Of a stretch of DNA of 64,000 bases, positions 37,580-48,580 are shown piece by piece. Position 1 is the first letter of the stretch. Each line of letters starts with the position of its first letter. The stretch is from positions 42,957 through 106,956 of the forward strand of contig NZ_RCNR01000013.1 of the NCBI RefSeq assembly GCF_009725985.1, in the 5' to 3' direction. Below the pieces are notes generated by a model, which worked only from the letters and a program-made list of their open reading frames with translations, ran no database searches and had not been told where the DNA came from. Position numbers and translations under genes: made by a program. Origin of the DNA: Zobellia amurskyensis. GTDB taxonomy: Bacteria; Bacteroidota; Bacteroidia; Flavobacteriales; Flavobacteriaceae.

Positions 37580-38089
37580 ATGGGAAGGAAAACTGAAGAA
37601 AAAATGCGTACTTATCACAGATACCTAGGCTTTTTCTTGGCGGGTATAATGGCCATGTATGCAATTAGCGGTATTGTATTGATTTACAGAAATACCGATT
37701 TTCTTAAGAAAGAAGTAGCTGTTGAGAAGACCATAAAACCAAACATTAAAGCCAATGAAGTAGGTAAGGTTTTAAAAATAAAACATTTTAAACTTCAAAA
37801 AGAGGAAGGTAATATAGTTCATTTTGAGGGGGGTACGTATGACAGCAAAACCGGGGTGGCCAGTTATACCGAAAAAAAATTACCGTTTGTTTTAGATAAG
37901 ATGACCAAAATACATAAGGCAACTTCTAGCCAGCCCCTATATTTTCTGAATATTTTCTTTGGAGCTTCCTTGTTGTTCTTCGTAATATCTGCCTTTTGGA
38001 TGTTCAGACCTACAGCTCCTATATTTAAGAAGGGTATTTATTTTGCTCTTGGCGGACTGGTGCTTACCCTTATTTTACTTTTTGTTTAA
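37580..38089 (+). CDS. PepSY-type membrane protein
   Basis: The 169-residue protein has one N-terminal membrane segment (LGFFLAGIMAMYAISGIVLIY), a periplasmic PepSY-like segment (KANEVGKVLKIKHFKLQ...) and two more membrane segments at the C-terminus. It resembles short PepSY-associated proteins found beside TonB-dependent receptors, where longer relatives reduce siderophore iron. It lies 20 bases after the receptor gene, so it is co-transcribed. An alternative start is the in-frame ATG eight codons later. Its stop codon directly abuts the stop of the opposite-strand response regulator. Confidence 0.75.
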   Translation: MGRKTEEKMRTYHRYLGFFLAGIMAMYAISGIVLIYRNTDFLKKEVAVEKTIKPNIKANEVGKVLKIKHFKLQKEEGNIVHFEGGTYDSKTGVASYTEKKLPFVLDKMTKIHKATSSQPLYFLNIFFGASLLFFVISAFWMFRPTAPIFKKGIYFALGGLVLTLILLFV

Positions 38090-38734
38090 TTAAGAGTTCA
38101 GAAGTCCAATTTTAATGGCGTGCTTAGTGAGTCCGGCCAAATTTTTCACTTGTAATTTTGAGATGAGATTTTTGCGGTAGCTCTCTATGGTGTGTTTGCT
38201 TAGGAAAAGTTCGTCTGCAATTTCTTGCGTGGTATATTCATTGGCTATGAGTTTAAGTACTTCTTTTTCACGGTCTGTAAGGTGTACCTCTTCTTGTTTT
38301 TTGTTATCGAACATAGCATCCGTATAAGCACGTTTTATTTCCTGTGAAAAATACTTTTCACCTTTCACTATGGTTCGCATGGCCGTTAGAAGTTCGTCTT
38401 TTTCGGCATTTTTGGGTACGTAACCATCTACGTTGTTTTGAATGAGTTTTTCAATCATACCCCCATCTATATGCATGCTTACGACCAAGGTTTTTAAAGT
38501 AGGGTACTTTTCTTTAACTATGCGGTTCAATTCTATACCGTCCATTTCTGGCATGCTGAGGTCGGTAATCAACAAGTGAAGGTCCTTTGTACCATTAATG
38601 TCTAGGTATTTGATGACTTGAGCCCCGTTTCTGGCCGTAGTAGCAACCGAAAATTCAGGTGCATCGTTCAGGATGCTTAGCAGTCCGTCTATGAACATTT
38701 TATGGTCATCGGCAATGATGAGGTTATATTTCAT
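38090..38734 (-). CDS. NarL/LuxR-type response regulator
   Basis: The 214-residue regulator has an intact receiver domain with acidic residues D9/D10 (IADDHKMF), the phospho-acceptor D58 (ITDLSMPEMDG) and the late conserved Lys (YVPKNAEKD). The C-terminal LuxR helix-turn-helix reads LTDREKEVLKLIANEYTTQEI. It overlaps the upstream sensor kinase gene by 11 bases, making it the cognate partner. Regulated genes are unknown. Confidence 0.94.
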   Translation of the reverse strand: MKYNLIIADDHKMFIDGLLSILNDAPEFSVATTARNGAQVIKYLDINGTKDLHLLITDLSMPEMDGIELNRIVKEKYPTLKTLVVSMHIDGGMIEKLIQNNVDGYVPKNAEKDELLTAMRTIVKGEKYFSQEIKRAYTDAMFDNKKQEEVHLTDREKEVLKLIANEYTTQEIADELFLSKHTIESYRKNLISKLQVKNLAGLTKHAIKIGLLNS

Positions 38735-40712
38735 GGGAAGTTGTTTTTACAGGAAGTTCTATAGAAATCACGCAACCCCTATTTTTAGAAGAGTCTATGT
38801 GAAATTTACCGTTCAATTCTTTAATTCTACTGCGTATATTTTCAAAACCGATGCCCTCTTTAACCTCCAAAACATCAAAACCTTTTCCGTTGTCTTCAAA
38901 AAGAAGTGACAGTTCGTTATTTAATAAGCTTAGATGAATATCTACGTTATCGGCTTCCGCATGTTTGAGAGCATTGGTCATTAGCTCTTGAATGACCTTA
39001 TAAAGCTCCATTTGAGTCTTTTCGTCTATTGCATTTAAGTCGGCCTCGGGATGCGGATGGAAACCTATTTTCAATTTTCCGCTTCTTGAAATTGATGAAA
39101 TATATTCACGTATTAAATCCGAAAAGGCGCGTTGCTTAAATTTTTCGGGAATTAGGGTGTGGGATATATCCCTGACCAGTTGATAGGTTTCGTCTAATTG
39201 CCCGTTGATTTCTTTCCATTTGTTGGATTCGGAGGTCAAGGTAGAAACTTGTAGTTTTATTCCTGCTAGGTTTCCGCCAATACTATCGTGCAATTCTTGG
39301 GCAATTCTTTTACGTTCTTCATCCTGCCCTTCCATAGAAGCTTTTATCAGGTCTAGTTCTTGTTTTTGTTTTAAGGAGGCTACTTTCTGAATGTTTATTT
39401 CTTCTTGCTTTCGAGAAAGTTCGCTCTGGGTCTGTATTTTTTGATAGTACACATAGAGCAGAGCAATTATGGGAATCAATATTATAAGGAAACCAATAAG
39501 GAAAGCATTCTTAATGGTTTTCTGTCGTTCCAGTTCAGCAGTCTTTTCTATTTGTTCTTCCTCAAGATCAGAAATGGCTTTTTCCTTTTCTAAGGTTTCA
39601 TATTGTATCTCAAGTTCTTTTATGATCTCTCGCTGTTGCTTTGTGTTTATTTGATTGTTAATCCCAAACAGTTGGGTCATTACGGCATAGGCATTTTTGT
39701 AATCTTCCAATTTGGCAAAACTTCTGGCCTGTATAATTAATGCCTCTCTTTGAAATTGTAGGTTTTCGCGATCAATGGCATTGATGTAGGCAAAGCTTAG
39801 GGCAATATTTGCCATTTTGTATAATTCTTCTTTATAATACAACTTAGCCAGCAGCAAAGAGCCTTCAAAATAAATAGCGGTAAAACCATTTGATAATGCC
39901 TGGTTTCTAACAGATTCATAGTCTTGAAATGCCTTTTCATAGTTTTCCTGTGCTTCGGCAAGTTTACCAAGTTCTAATTTTACGGAAAGCTCTTTTTCAA
40001 AATCTTTAAAATCCGTGGCCATACGTAAAGCCTCGTCATATCGATTTTTAGCAAGCTCATACTCTTGCTTTGCCAAATGGGCATTACCTATAAATATAAT
40101 GGATTTAATGGTTAGGTCGGGAAACTCAGTGCCGAAATCCAGTATAGCTTTTGTAAGTACTTCAAGCGCTTTGTCGCTTTCTAGTTTTAGAATATAGTTA
40201 TGGGCAAGACCAATTTTGTTCTTGTATTGGAACTCGTTTGAATTGGCGGACTCTGCATCTTGTAAACCCTTAATATGCCATTCTACGGATTTGTCCAATA
40301 GACCATTAAAGTGACTGCCTATGCCTAAAAAGTAATGAGCTCTGGCATAATGTAAATGTTTTTCAGAATCTGGTTTTTCCCAATTGCCCAATTCTTTTAC
40401 ATATAGGTTGCCGTAATGCAAAATGGAATCTGTATTTCCTTTTTTGATGTGTAGCTCTGCCAGCTGTTCAAAGACTGAGAATCGCTGACTACCGAAAGTG
40501 GCATTTTTTAAAGCCTCATAATACGGTTTTAATGATGCTTCCCTATTGTTGGGAATAGTGGAAAACGTAACACGTTGCGTGTTGTTGGTTTTAGTGGAGT
40601 CCACATCTACATCCTGAGCATAAAGATTTGAAAAACCCAATAAGAGTAGTAGGCCTAGAAGATTGTATAGGCTAAAGTTTGGTACGGTATATAATTTTAG
40701 TGTAGTTTTCAG
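38724..40712 (-). CDS. TPR-repeat sensor histidine kinase (HisKA_3 type)
   Basis: A periplasmic TPR-rich sensor (about 380 residues) is followed by one membrane segment (FLIGFLIILIPIIALLYVYY), a coiled coil, a HisKA_3 dimerisation domain with the phospho-His in RIAQELHDSIGG and an ATPase domain (DNGKGFD, GIGFENI). It feeds the overlapping response regulator. The first standard start codon, TTG at 40640, leaves a stub signal peptide. The frame stays open upstream and encodes a good one (KTTLKLYTVPNFSLYNLLG then LLLLLGFSNLYAQ), reached only from a CTG at 40712. I place the start there with low certainty. Confidence 0.85.
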   Translation of the reverse strand: MKTTLKLYTVPNFSLYNLLGLLLLLGFSNLYAQDVDVDSTKTNNTQRVTFSTIPNNREASLKPYYEALKNATFGSQRFSVFEQLAELHIKKGNTDSILHYGNLYVKELGNWEKPDSEKHLHYARAHYFLGIGSHFNGLLDKSVEWHIKGLQDAESANSNEFQYKNKIGLAHNYILKLESDKALEVLTKAILDFGTEFPDLTIKSIIFIGNAHLAKQEYELAKNRYDEALRMATDFKDFEKELSVKLELGKLAEAQENYEKAFQDYESVRNQALSNGFTAIYFEGSLLLAKLYYKEELYKMANIALSFAYINAIDRENLQFQREALIIQARSFAKLEDYKNAYAVMTQLFGINNQINTKQQREIIKELEIQYETLEKEKAISDLEEEQIEKTAELERQKTIKNAFLIGFLIILIPIIALLYVYYQKIQTQSELSRKQEEINIQKVASLKQKQELDLIKASMEGQDEERKRIAQELHDSIGGNLAGIKLQVSTLTSESNKWKEINGQLDETYQLVRDISHTLIPEKFKQRAFSDLIREYISSISRSGKLKIGFHPHPEADLNAIDEKTQMELYKVIQELMTNALKHAEADNVDIHLSLLNNELSLLFEDNGKGFDVLEVKEGIGFENIRSRIKELNGKFHIDSSKNRGCVISIELPVKTTSHEI

Positions 40713-40722
40713 TGGTATGGTT

Positions 40723-41217
40723 TTATCCTGGCAAGTACATACGTTTTAAGTCATTTCCTTCCAATTCAACAACTTTTTTCTCTATATATTTTATGAGCTC
40801 TGGACAATCGGTTTGGTAATCATCGCAAATTACGGTTTTTGATTTTCCATTAGTAGTCAGGGTCACTATAAGTTGACTGGTACAAGATGTTTCTGAGCCG
40901 TAGCGGGTCTTAAGGTTCCAAAAGCCTTTAGCTTCTAGTTTTTTGAAAAATCCCAAGGTCTGTAAACTGTCCAAAAACGTTTGACTTTTTTCGTTGATAG
41001 TGGATGTCTCAAAATTAGATGAAATGCCTGGTATGTGAGAGATTTTGTTCTTAGTAATTTCAAATGAATCAAAATGAAAAGCACCGCGTTGGACCAACAA
41101 TGAATAGTTGTTGGTATGTTCTACGTTAGATGAGTGGTTTCCCTTTTCTGATTTATTATTACAATAAATAGCTACGGATAGACAGACAAATAGTAGTTTG
41201 GGATAAATGTATTTCAT
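40723..41217 (-). CDS. Hypothetical lipoprotein, ~164 aa
   Basis: I recognise no family. From the ATG at 41217 it has a hydrophobic start (YIYPKLLFVCLSVAIYC) with a possible lipobox at Cys. A mostly polar body follows, including GSETSCTSQLIVTLT and VICDDYQTDCPELI, so several cysteines could form disulphides in the periplasm. It precedes the sensor kinase gene in the same direction by about ten bases if the CTG start is used. A sensor-accessory role is possible by position only. Confidence 0.7.
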   Translation of the reverse strand: MKYIYPKLLFVCLSVAIYCNNKSEKGNHSSNVEHTNNYSLLVQRGAFHFDSFEITKNKISHIPGISSNFETSTINEKSQTFLDSLQTLGFFKKLEAKGFWNLKTRYGSETSCTSQLIVTLTTNGKSKTVICDDYQTDCPELIKYIEKKVVELEGNDLKRMYLPG

Positions 41218-41286
41218 TGTTCCAGTTCTTTGGTGGTACAAATGTCTTGTTTTGTACCTCTCTAGATAATACCCGGAACAGTGAAA

Positions 41287-41313
41287 TCACACCCCCTGAA
41301 AAAGGGGGTGTGA
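41287..41313 (-). terminator. Terminator-like hairpin after ypdA
   Basis: TCACACCCCC/GGGGGTGTGA is a perfect 10-bp stem with loop TGAAAAA. The U-tract on the minus strand is short (TTTCACTG), so strength is moderate. Confidence 0.6.
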
Positions 41314-41316
41314 CGT

Positions 41317-42297
41317 TTATACTTTGCTAACCTCTTTCTCTTTAAGAATGCTGGAAATAATCATTTTAGCATGTATTCTTGAGTTTTCTATAAACCACTT
41401 ATGGGTTTCCATACCACCACAGATTACACCTGCCAAGTAAATGCTAGATACATTGGTTTCCATGGTTTCTGGGTTGTATTGGGGTAACTTTTTATTATCG
41501 TCAGACAATGCTATCCCCATATTGATCAAGAAATCAAAATTAGGCATATAACCGGTTAAAGCTAAAACAAAGTCATTGTCTATAGTTATGGAGCCTTCCG
41601 GGGTTTCAATTACAATTTCCCCTTGGCGTACTTCTTTTAATGTGGAATTGTAATACGCTTTTATACTGCCTTCTTCAATACGGTTTATGATGTCTGGTCT
41701 TACCCAATATTTTACACGTGGCCCAACTTCATCACCTCTTATAATCAAAGTAACTTCCGCACCTTTTCGCCAGCATTCCAAGGCGGCATCTATAGCAGAG
41801 TTACTAGCACCCACTACGGCCAATTTTTGACTGGCGTAGAAATGTGGGTCATTGTAGTAATGAGCAATTTTGGGTAGGTCTTCCCCAGGTATGTTAAGCT
41901 TGTTAGGTAAGTCATAAAAACCTGTAGCTACAATTACCTTGTCCGCTGTATAGCTGTTCTTGATAGATTCTATTGAAAAACCATTTTCGGTCTTTTCAAC
42001 TTTATCTACCTTTTCAAAAAGCCTAATATTCAGCTCGTTTGAAGTAACGATTCTTCTGTAGTATTCCAGAGCTTCGTTACGTTTTGGTTTTGCTTCTGTG
42101 CTTATAAAAGGGATATTATCTATTTCCAGTTTTTCCGAAGAAGAAAAGAACTGCATGTTCTGCGGATAGTTGAAAAGGGAATTCACAATAGGCCCTTTTT
42201 CTAAAATAACATAACTCAATCCCTTTTTCTTGGCTTCAAGTCCGCATGCAATTCCTATAGGTCCTCCTCCTATGATTACAACTCGAAAATGCTCCAT
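41317..42297 (-). CDS. ypdA: YpdA-type bacillithiol disulfide reductase (flavoprotein)
   Basis: The 326-residue NAD(P)H-dependent flavoprotein has an FAD loop GGGPIGIACGLEAKKKG, the YpdA-typical sequence NYPQNMQFFSSSEKLEI, and a second nucleotide loop VVGASNSAIDAAL. It lacks the CxxC pair of thioredoxin reductases. YpdA/Bdr keeps bacillithiol reduced, so its presence suggests bacillithiol is made here (inference; biosynthetic genes are not in the window). It overlaps rpe by 22 bases and is translated after it. Confidence 0.88.
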   Translation of the reverse strand: MEHFRVVIIGGGPIGIACGLEAKKKGLSYVILEKGPIVNSLFNYPQNMQFFSSSEKLEIDNIPFISTEAKPKRNEALEYYRRIVTSNELNIRLFEKVDKVEKTENGFSIESIKNSYTADKVIVATGFYDLPNKLNIPGEDLPKIAHYYNDPHFYASQKLAVVGASNSAIDAALECWRKGAEVTLIIRGDEVGPRVKYWVRPDIINRIEEGSIKAYYNSTLKEVRQGEIVIETPEGSITIDNDFVLALTGYMPNFDFLINMGIALSDDNKKLPQYNPETMETNVSSIYLAGVICGGMETHKWFIENSRIHAKMIISSILKEKEVSKV

Positions 42298-42956
42298 CTA
42301 TCGGTAGATTTTTTAAGTTCTTGAATTGTTTTTATTGGGTCTTCGGTCTTAAAAATAAAGCTGCCTGCAACAAGAATATCTGCACCAGCCTTTATAAGGG
42401 CTTTGGCATTTTTGGAATTTACCCCACCATCAACCTCTATTAAGGTAGAAGCATCTGATTCTTTTATAAGTTCTTTTAGGTTATACACCTTCTCATAGGT
42501 GTTTTCTATAAAACTTTGACCCCCAAAACCAGGGTTTACGCTCATGATAAGGGCAATGTCTATATCCTTAATCACATTTTTGAGCAAGTTTACATTGGTA
42601 TGTGGGTTTAAAGCAACTCCGGCTTTCATGCCTTCGGCCTTTATGGCCTGTATAGTTCTGTGTAAATGTGTGCAGGCTTCATAATGAACGGTTAAATGAG
42701 TAGCACCCAGCTCCGCAAAAGTTTTGATATAACGGTCAGGGTCTACAATCATTAAATGCACATCCAAAGGCTTTGTGGCGTGTTCTGCAATAGTTTTAAC
42801 CACAGGCATACCATAAGATATATTGGGTACAAAAACGCCATCCATTATATCAATATGGTGCCAATCCGCATCACTTTTGTTTACCATTTCTATATCACGC
42901 TGCAAGTTACCAAAGTCGGCCGCCAGAAGGGAAGGTGCAATTTTTGTTTTGCTCAT
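42276..42956 (-). CDS. rpe: Ribulose-phosphate 3-epimerase
   Basis: The 226-residue TIM-barrel enzyme interconverts ribulose 5-phosphate and xylulose 5-phosphate in the pentose phosphate pathway. Motifs are SLLAADFGNL, DWHHIDIMDGVFVPN (metal His and Asp), DVHLMI, MSVNPGFGGQ and IEVDGGVN. It is the first gene of the rpe-ypdA pair and has a perfect -7 box just upstream. Confidence 0.96.
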   Translation of the reverse strand: MSKTKIAPSLLAADFGNLQRDIEMVNKSDADWHHIDIMDGVFVPNISYGMPVVKTIAEHATKPLDVHLMIVDPDRYIKTFAELGATHLTVHYEACTHLHRTIQAIKAEGMKAGVALNPHTNVNLLKNVIKDIDIALIMSVNPGFGGQSFIENTYEKVYNLKELIKESDASTLIEVDGGVNSKNAKALIKAGADILVAGSFIFKTEDPIKTIQELKKSTDRWSIFEL

Positions 42957-42982
42957 TTTGTGTCAGTTAAATAGAATTTATA

Positions 42983-42990
42983 CAAAAGTA
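42983..42990 (-). promoter_or_regulatory. Bacteroidota -7 box of rpe-ypdA
   Basis: CAAAAGTA on the + strand is TACTTTTG on the minus strand, an exact TAnnTTTG match, 27 bases before the rpe ATG. Confidence 0.6.
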
Positions 42991-43054
42991 ATGAATTGTG
43001 ATTGTACGGGGTAGCGCATATGCCCAAAAGAGATATTCTTGGAAAAGGAACCGC

Positions 43055-44107
<1,053 letters not shown>

Positions 44108-44205
44108 TTAACACTCAATTTAAGTGTTTTTTTCTAAAGGGAATAGGTTTTAACAATTCGTCAGATGGGGAATTATGTGCCGGCTCCCCAATAAATAGTA
44201 TATTT

Positions 44206-44658
44206 CTATTGTATATGTTTAAGACCTTCGTAGACTGCGATACCTACCGCATTGGCCAGGTTCAAACTTCGGACATGATCACTGTACAATGGAATTTTAT
44301 ATAAATCTTTTTTATGTGAGGTGAGTAGGGAGGAAGGTAAACCTACAGATTCTTTACCGAAAAGGAAAAATTGTCCATCCTCAAAAGGTATAGACCAATG
44401 GTTCTCTGTGCCATGACTTGAAAATAACACCAAATTTTTGCTACCATGCTGCGACAAAAAGTCTTCAAGACTTTCATAAATGTGCAAATCAAGATGTGGC
44501 CAATAATCAAGACCGGCCCGCTTTACACGTTTGTCATCTAGTTCAAAACCAAATGGTTTTACAAGATGAAGTGTAGAGCCTGTGGCCAGTGCCAATCTGC
44601 CAATATTTCCGGTATTGTTGGGTATTTCTGGTTCTACAAGTACAATGTTGAAGGGCAT
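44206..44658 (-). CDS. trmL: tRNA (cytidine/uridine-2'-O)-methyltransferase TrmL
   Basis: The 150-residue SPOUT methyltransferase methylates the 2'-O of the wobble base of certain leucine tRNAs. Motif 1 EPEIPNNTGNIGRLA, the middle RAGLDYWPHLDLH and the trefoil-knot motifs FGKESVGLP and RSLNLANAVGIAVYE are all present. It follows the VF530-family gene by eight bases in the same direction. Confidence 0.95.
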   Translation of the reverse strand: MPFNIVLVEPEIPNNTGNIGRLALATGSTLHLVKPFGFELDDKRVKRAGLDYWPHLDLHIYESLEDFLSQHGSKNLVLFSSHGTENHWSIPFEDGQFFLFGKESVGLPSSLLTSHKKDLYKIPLYSDHVRSLNLANAVGIAVYEGLKHIQ

Positions 44659-44666
44659 ACTACTAT

Positions 44667-44906
44667 CTATTTATGAAAAGACTTTAAATACAATTGTTCT
44701 ACCTTGGTTCGTGCCCATGGTGTACGTCTTAAGAATTTGAGCGAAGACTTTACTGTGGGATTACTTTTAAAGCAATTGATGTTAATACGCTCTGCCAGTT
44801 CTTCCCATGTATATTTTTCTGTGAGTTGCTCTAATATGTCTACTAATTTTACACCGTGTAACGGATTGTTTACTTGAGTGTTGGGTGTTTTTTTATCGGG
44901 TTCCAT
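44667..44906 (-). CDS. VF530-family small protein (DUF2132-like)
   Basis: The 79-residue protein matches the VF530 family: [20 protein letters not shown], then the helix WEELAERI and the end [21 protein letters not shown]. Family structures suggest DNA binding, but the function is unknown. It is likely co-transcribed with trmL. Confidence 0.88.
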   Translation of the reverse strand: MEPDKKTPNTQVNNPLHGVKLVDILEQLTEKYTWEELAERININCFKSNPTVKSSLKFLRRTPWARTKVEQLYLKSFHK

Positions 44907-44988
44907 AATAAAGTGTCTCGTATTTTATTCTTTTCTAAATCCCCTAAATATAGGCTTTTTCAAAGATTTTGATGAGATGATATAAATG

Positions 44989-45016
44989 AAAAAACTCCGG
45001 TAATCAGCCGGAGTTT
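44989..45016 (-). terminator. Terminator of rpoD
   Basis: AAACTCCGG/CCGGAGTTT forms a 9-bp stem with loop TAATCAG. In the minus direction it is followed by six T residues. It lies about 115 bases after the rpoD stop. Confidence 0.8.
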
Positions 45017-45130
45017 ATTCATCAATCAAAAAACGAACAGTCATGATAAACTGTTGTTATTATTAAAATTACAATATATATGCCAAATTTCCAATTTAAG
45101 GATTATTTAACGTGTAATTTTATTAGCCTT

Positions 45131-45994
45131 TTAGCCTAAATAGGTTTTAAGAATTTTACTTCTAGAAGTATGTTTTAATCTTCTAATAGCTTTTTCCTTA
45201 ATTTGACGAACTCTTTCTCTAGTAAGATCAAAAGTTTCACCAATTTCTTCAAGAGTCATAGAATGCTGTCCTGCAAGACCAAAGTACAAGCGAATAACAT
45301 CTGCCTCTCTAGGAGTTAAAGTTTCTAAAGCACGCTCAATTTCAGTACGCAAAGATTCGTGCAATAATTCTCTGTCCGGATTTGGAGATTCACCACTACG
45401 AAGTACATCATAAAGGTTAGAATCTTCACCATCGATCAATGGAGCATCCATAGATACGTGACGACCTGAGTTTTTAAGCGATTGCTTTACATCCTCAACC
45501 GTCATATCCAACTCTTTTGCAATTTCTTCAGGAGAAGGCATACGTTCATGTGCCTGCTCAAGAAAAGCGAAAGTTTTGTTGATTTTGTTGATCGAACCAA
45601 TTTTGTTCAATGGCAAACGTACAATACGAGACTGTTCGGCCAAAGCTTGTAAAATGGATTGACGAATCCACCACACAGCATAAGAAATAAACTTAAATCC
45701 TCTTGTTTCGTCAAAACGTTGTGCGGCCTTAATAAGGCCAAGGTTACCCTCGTTAATTAAATCGGGTAAAGTAAGTCCCTGGTTTTGGTACTGCTTGGCA
45801 ACCGATACAACGAATCGAAGATTGGCCTTTGTGAGTTTTTCAAGAGCGACCTGGTCGCCTGCCTTGATACGTTGTGCCAATTCTACTTCTTCATCTGCTG
45901 TAATCAAGTCTACTTTGCCTATTTCTTGCAAGTACTTGTCCAAAGATGCGGTCTCCCTGTTGGTGACCTGTTTTGTAATTTTAAGCTGTCTCAT
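45131..45994 (-). CDS. rpoD: Primary RNA polymerase sigma factor RpoD (SigA)
   Basis: The 287-residue sigma-70 factor has region 1.2 ([16 protein letters not shown]), region 2 ([17 protein letters not shown], then [16 protein letters not shown]), region 2.4 ([15 protein letters not shown]), region 3, and region 4.2 ([20 protein letters not shown]). Region 1.1 and the non-conserved insert of proteobacterial RpoD are absent, as in other Bacteroidota primary sigma factors. The TAnnTTTG boxes in this window fit promoters read by this kind of sigma factor. Confidence 0.95.
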   Translation of the reverse strand: MRQLKITKQVTNRETASLDKYLQEIGKVDLITADEEVELAQRIKAGDQVALEKLTKANLRFVVSVAKQYQNQGLTLPDLINEGNLGLIKAAQRFDETRGFKFISYAVWWIRQSILQALAEQSRIVRLPLNKIGSINKINKTFAFLEQAHERMPSPEEIAKELDMTVEDVKQSLKNSGRHVSMDAPLIDGEDSNLYDVLRSGESPNPDRELLHESLRTEIERALETLTPREADVIRLYFGLAGQHSMTLEEIGETFDLTRERVRQIKEKAIRRLKHTSRSKILKTYLG

Positions 45995-46100
45995 GTAAAT
46001 AAATTAGGTTCAGTTTGCATAGACTGCATATACTTATACGTAAAAAAGCCAGAAATGTTACAAACGGGCGAAAAAAACTTTACTTTTTAGATGAGTCGCA

Positions 46101-46131
46101 TAAAAAAGCCTCAACTTAACAAGTTGAGGCT
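46101..46131 (-). terminator. Terminator of pnp
   Basis: AGCCTCAACTT/AAGTTGAGGCT is a perfect 11-bp stem with loop AAC, followed on the minus strand by six T residues. It lies 26 bases after the pnp stop. Confidence 0.85.
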
Positions 46132-46157
46132 ATAAAATATGTTAATTTTTAGAGCGC

Positions 46158-48389
46158 TTAGTCTCTTCTTGGTTTACGGTCACGGCTGTCTCTGCTGCCT
46201 CCACGTCTATCATCTCTTCCACGACCACGATCTTTATCGTTACGTGGTGGTCTTTCAACAAAACCTTCTGGTTTAGGTAATAGCGCTTTTCTAGAAACCT
46301 TTTCTTTACGGGTTCTTGGGTCGGTACCTAGGTACTTCACATCAAAAACATCGCCCATGTTAACAACATCGGTAACATTTTCAGTTCTTTCCCATGCCAA
46401 TTCAGATACGTGTAACAATACTTCGTTTCCAGGAGCATCTTGGTATTCTACTACAGCACCAAAATCTAACATTTTGATCACCTTTACCTCGTAAGCACTG
46501 CCTACTTCAGGTTTGAACATCAAAGAATCGATTTTTGTCAATACGGCATCAATACCATTTTGGTCCGTACCTAAAATTTCCACAATACCTTCTTCCGTTA
46601 CAGGATCTTCATTGATAACAATAGTAGTACCTGTTTCTTTCTGAAGTTCTTGAATCACTTTTCCACCAGGTCCGATAAGGGCACCAATGAATTCGTTAGG
46701 AATTGTACGTGTAACCATTTTCGGAGAATGTGGCTTCACATCTTCGTTTGGTGCAGAAATAGTATCTGTTAATTTAGTAAGGATGTGTAAACGACCTTCT
46801 CTAGCTTGCTTTAAAGCATTTACTAAGATTTCGTAAGACAATCCTTTTACTTTAATATCCATTTGGCAAGCAGTAATACCATCGGCAGTACCGGTTACTT
46901 TAAAGTCCATGTCACCTAAGTGATCTTCATCACCCAAGATATCGGATAGCACAGCATATTTACCAGACTCAGCATCTGAGATTAATCCCATTGCGATACC
47001 TGAAACAGGTTTTTTCATCTGAACACCGGCATCCATTAGAGCCATTGTACCGGAACAAACAGTAGCCATAGAAGAAGAACCGTTAGATTCTAATACTTCT
47101 GATACTACACGAACCGTATAAGGGCAATCTGCAGGAATCATTCCTTTTAATGCACGTTGTGCCAAGTTACCGTGGCCAACTTCTCTACGCGAAGTTCCAC
47201 GAATAGGACGTGCCTCTCCAGTACAAAAAGGAGGGAAGTTATAGTGCAAATAGAAATTTTCTTCGCCTTCGTAAGATGGCATATCAATTTTGTTTGCATC
47301 TCTAGAGGTACCTAGGGTTACTGTTGCCAGTGCCTGAGTTTCTCCACGAGTAAAGATGGCAGAACCGTGTGTTGATGGTAAATAATCAACCTCACACCAA
47401 ATAGGTCTGATTTCATCTGTCTTACGACCATCTAAACGCAAACCTTCATTTAAGGTAAGGTCACGAATGGCAGCTTTTTCAGCTTTACTGTAATATTTAG
47501 AAATAAGTCCTCCAAAATCAGCTTGCTCTTCCTCGGAAAATGAAGCTTTGATTTCTTCTTTAATCTCACCGAAAGCAGCAGATCTTTCATGTTTGGCAGA
47601 ACCAGCTTTTGCAATGGCATATACTTTGTCGTACGCCATATCATGAATTTTCTTAGCTAAATCAGCTTCTTCTCTTTCGCCTTCATATTCACGTATATCT
47701 TTCTTACCGAAAGCTTCCGCTAAACGCAATTGAGCGGCACATTGTACTTTAATAGCTTCATGTGCAAATTTGATGGCATCGGCCATTTCTTCTTCAGAAA
47801 TCTCATCCATCTCACCTTCAACCATCATAACAGAATCGGCAGATGCGCCAATCATCATATCGATGTCAGATTCAGCTAACTGAGCTCTTGTTGGGTTGAT
47901 TACGAATTCACCATTTACACGGGCAACTCTAGCTTCAGAGATAGCACATTCAAACGGGAAATCTGATAACTGAATTGCAGCTGATGCAGCCAAACCGGCC
48001 ATTGCATCTGGCATAACATCGTCATCATGAGACATCAATTGAATCATCACCTGAGTTTCAGAATGATAATCTTTTGGGAAAAGTGGGCGTAGTACACGGT
48101 CTACCAAACGCATAGTTAATACTTCACCATCACTTGGTCTGGCTTCTCTTTTGAAGAAACCGCCTGGGTAACGTCCCGCGGCTGCAAATTTTTCGCGGTA
48201 GTCTACCGTTAAAGGAAGAAAATCAACATCACTTTGTTTGTAGTTGGAAACAACCGTACACAATAGCATACATTTTCCTGATTGAACAACAACAGATCCG
48301 TGGGCCTGCTTTGCCAATTTACCGGTTTCGATAGAAATTTCCCTACCGTCACCAAGGTCTATGACCTCTTTAAATACTTTTGGAATCAT
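46158..48389 (-). CDS. pnp: Polynucleotide phosphorylase
   Basis: The 743-residue exoribonuclease degrades RNA phosphorolytically. It has two RNase PH domains (N-terminal [30 protein letters not shown]; second [15 protein letters not shown]), a KH domain with GxxG loop ([11 protein letters not shown]) and an S1 domain ([15 protein letters not shown]). An Arg/Asp-rich tail of about 30 residues follows, resembling RNA-binding or protein-binding tails in relatives. It is downstream of rpsO, the conserved arrangement, but a terminator separates them. Confidence 0.96.
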   Translation of the reverse strand: MIPKVFKEVIDLGDGREISIETGKLAKQAHGSVVVQSGKCMLLCTVVSNYKQSDVDFLPLTVDYREKFAAAGRYPGGFFKREARPSDGEVLTMRLVDRVLRPLFPKDYHSETQVMIQLMSHDDDVMPDAMAGLAASAAIQLSDFPFECAISEARVARVNGEFVINPTRAQLAESDIDMMIGASADSVMMVEGEMDEISEEEMADAIKFAHEAIKVQCAAQLRLAEAFGKKDIREYEGEREEADLAKKIHDMAYDKVYAIAKAGSAKHERSAAFGEIKEEIKASFSEEEQADFGGLISKYYSKAEKAAIRDLTLNEGLRLDGRKTDEIRPIWCEVDYLPSTHGSAIFTRGETQALATVTLGTSRDANKIDMPSYEGEENFYLHYNFPPFCTGEARPIRGTSRREVGHGNLAQRALKGMIPADCPYTVRVVSEVLESNGSSSMATVCSGTMALMDAGVQMKKPVSGIAMGLISDAESGKYAVLSDILGDEDHLGDMDFKVTGTADGITACQMDIKVKGLSYEILVNALKQAREGRLHILTKLTDTISAPNEDVKPHSPKMVTRTIPNEFIGALIGPGGKVIQELQKETGTTIVINEDPVTEEGIVEILGTDQNGIDAVLTKIDSLMFKPEVGSAYEVKVIKMLDFGAVVEYQDAPGNEVLLHVSELAWERTENVTDVVNMGDVFDVKYLGTDPRTRKEKVSRKALLPKPEGFVERPPRNDKDRGRGRDDRRGGSRDSRDRKPRRD

Positions 48390-48538
48390 AAATTTTAATT
48401 AAAAACGCCAACGGGCGAATTGTTAAACAATGGTCTTATCGACATTTTACGGTCGAAGTTGTTGTGTTGTGTTGACCAATGAAAAACCGGGTGCAGCTTT
48501 TTGTAAAAGTCCTAATTAATAGGATGACTAAATTATAT

Positions 48539-48573
48539 AAAAAAAATAAGGGCCGAAAATTTCAGCCCTTATT
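48539..48573 (-). terminator. Terminator between rpsO and pnp
   Basis: AATAAGGGC/GCCCTTATT is a 9-bp stem, with inner GAA/TTC pairs, and is followed on the minus strand by eight T residues. Eight bases separate it from the rpsO stop codon. Confidence 0.85.
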
Positions 48574-48580
48574 GTAATAC

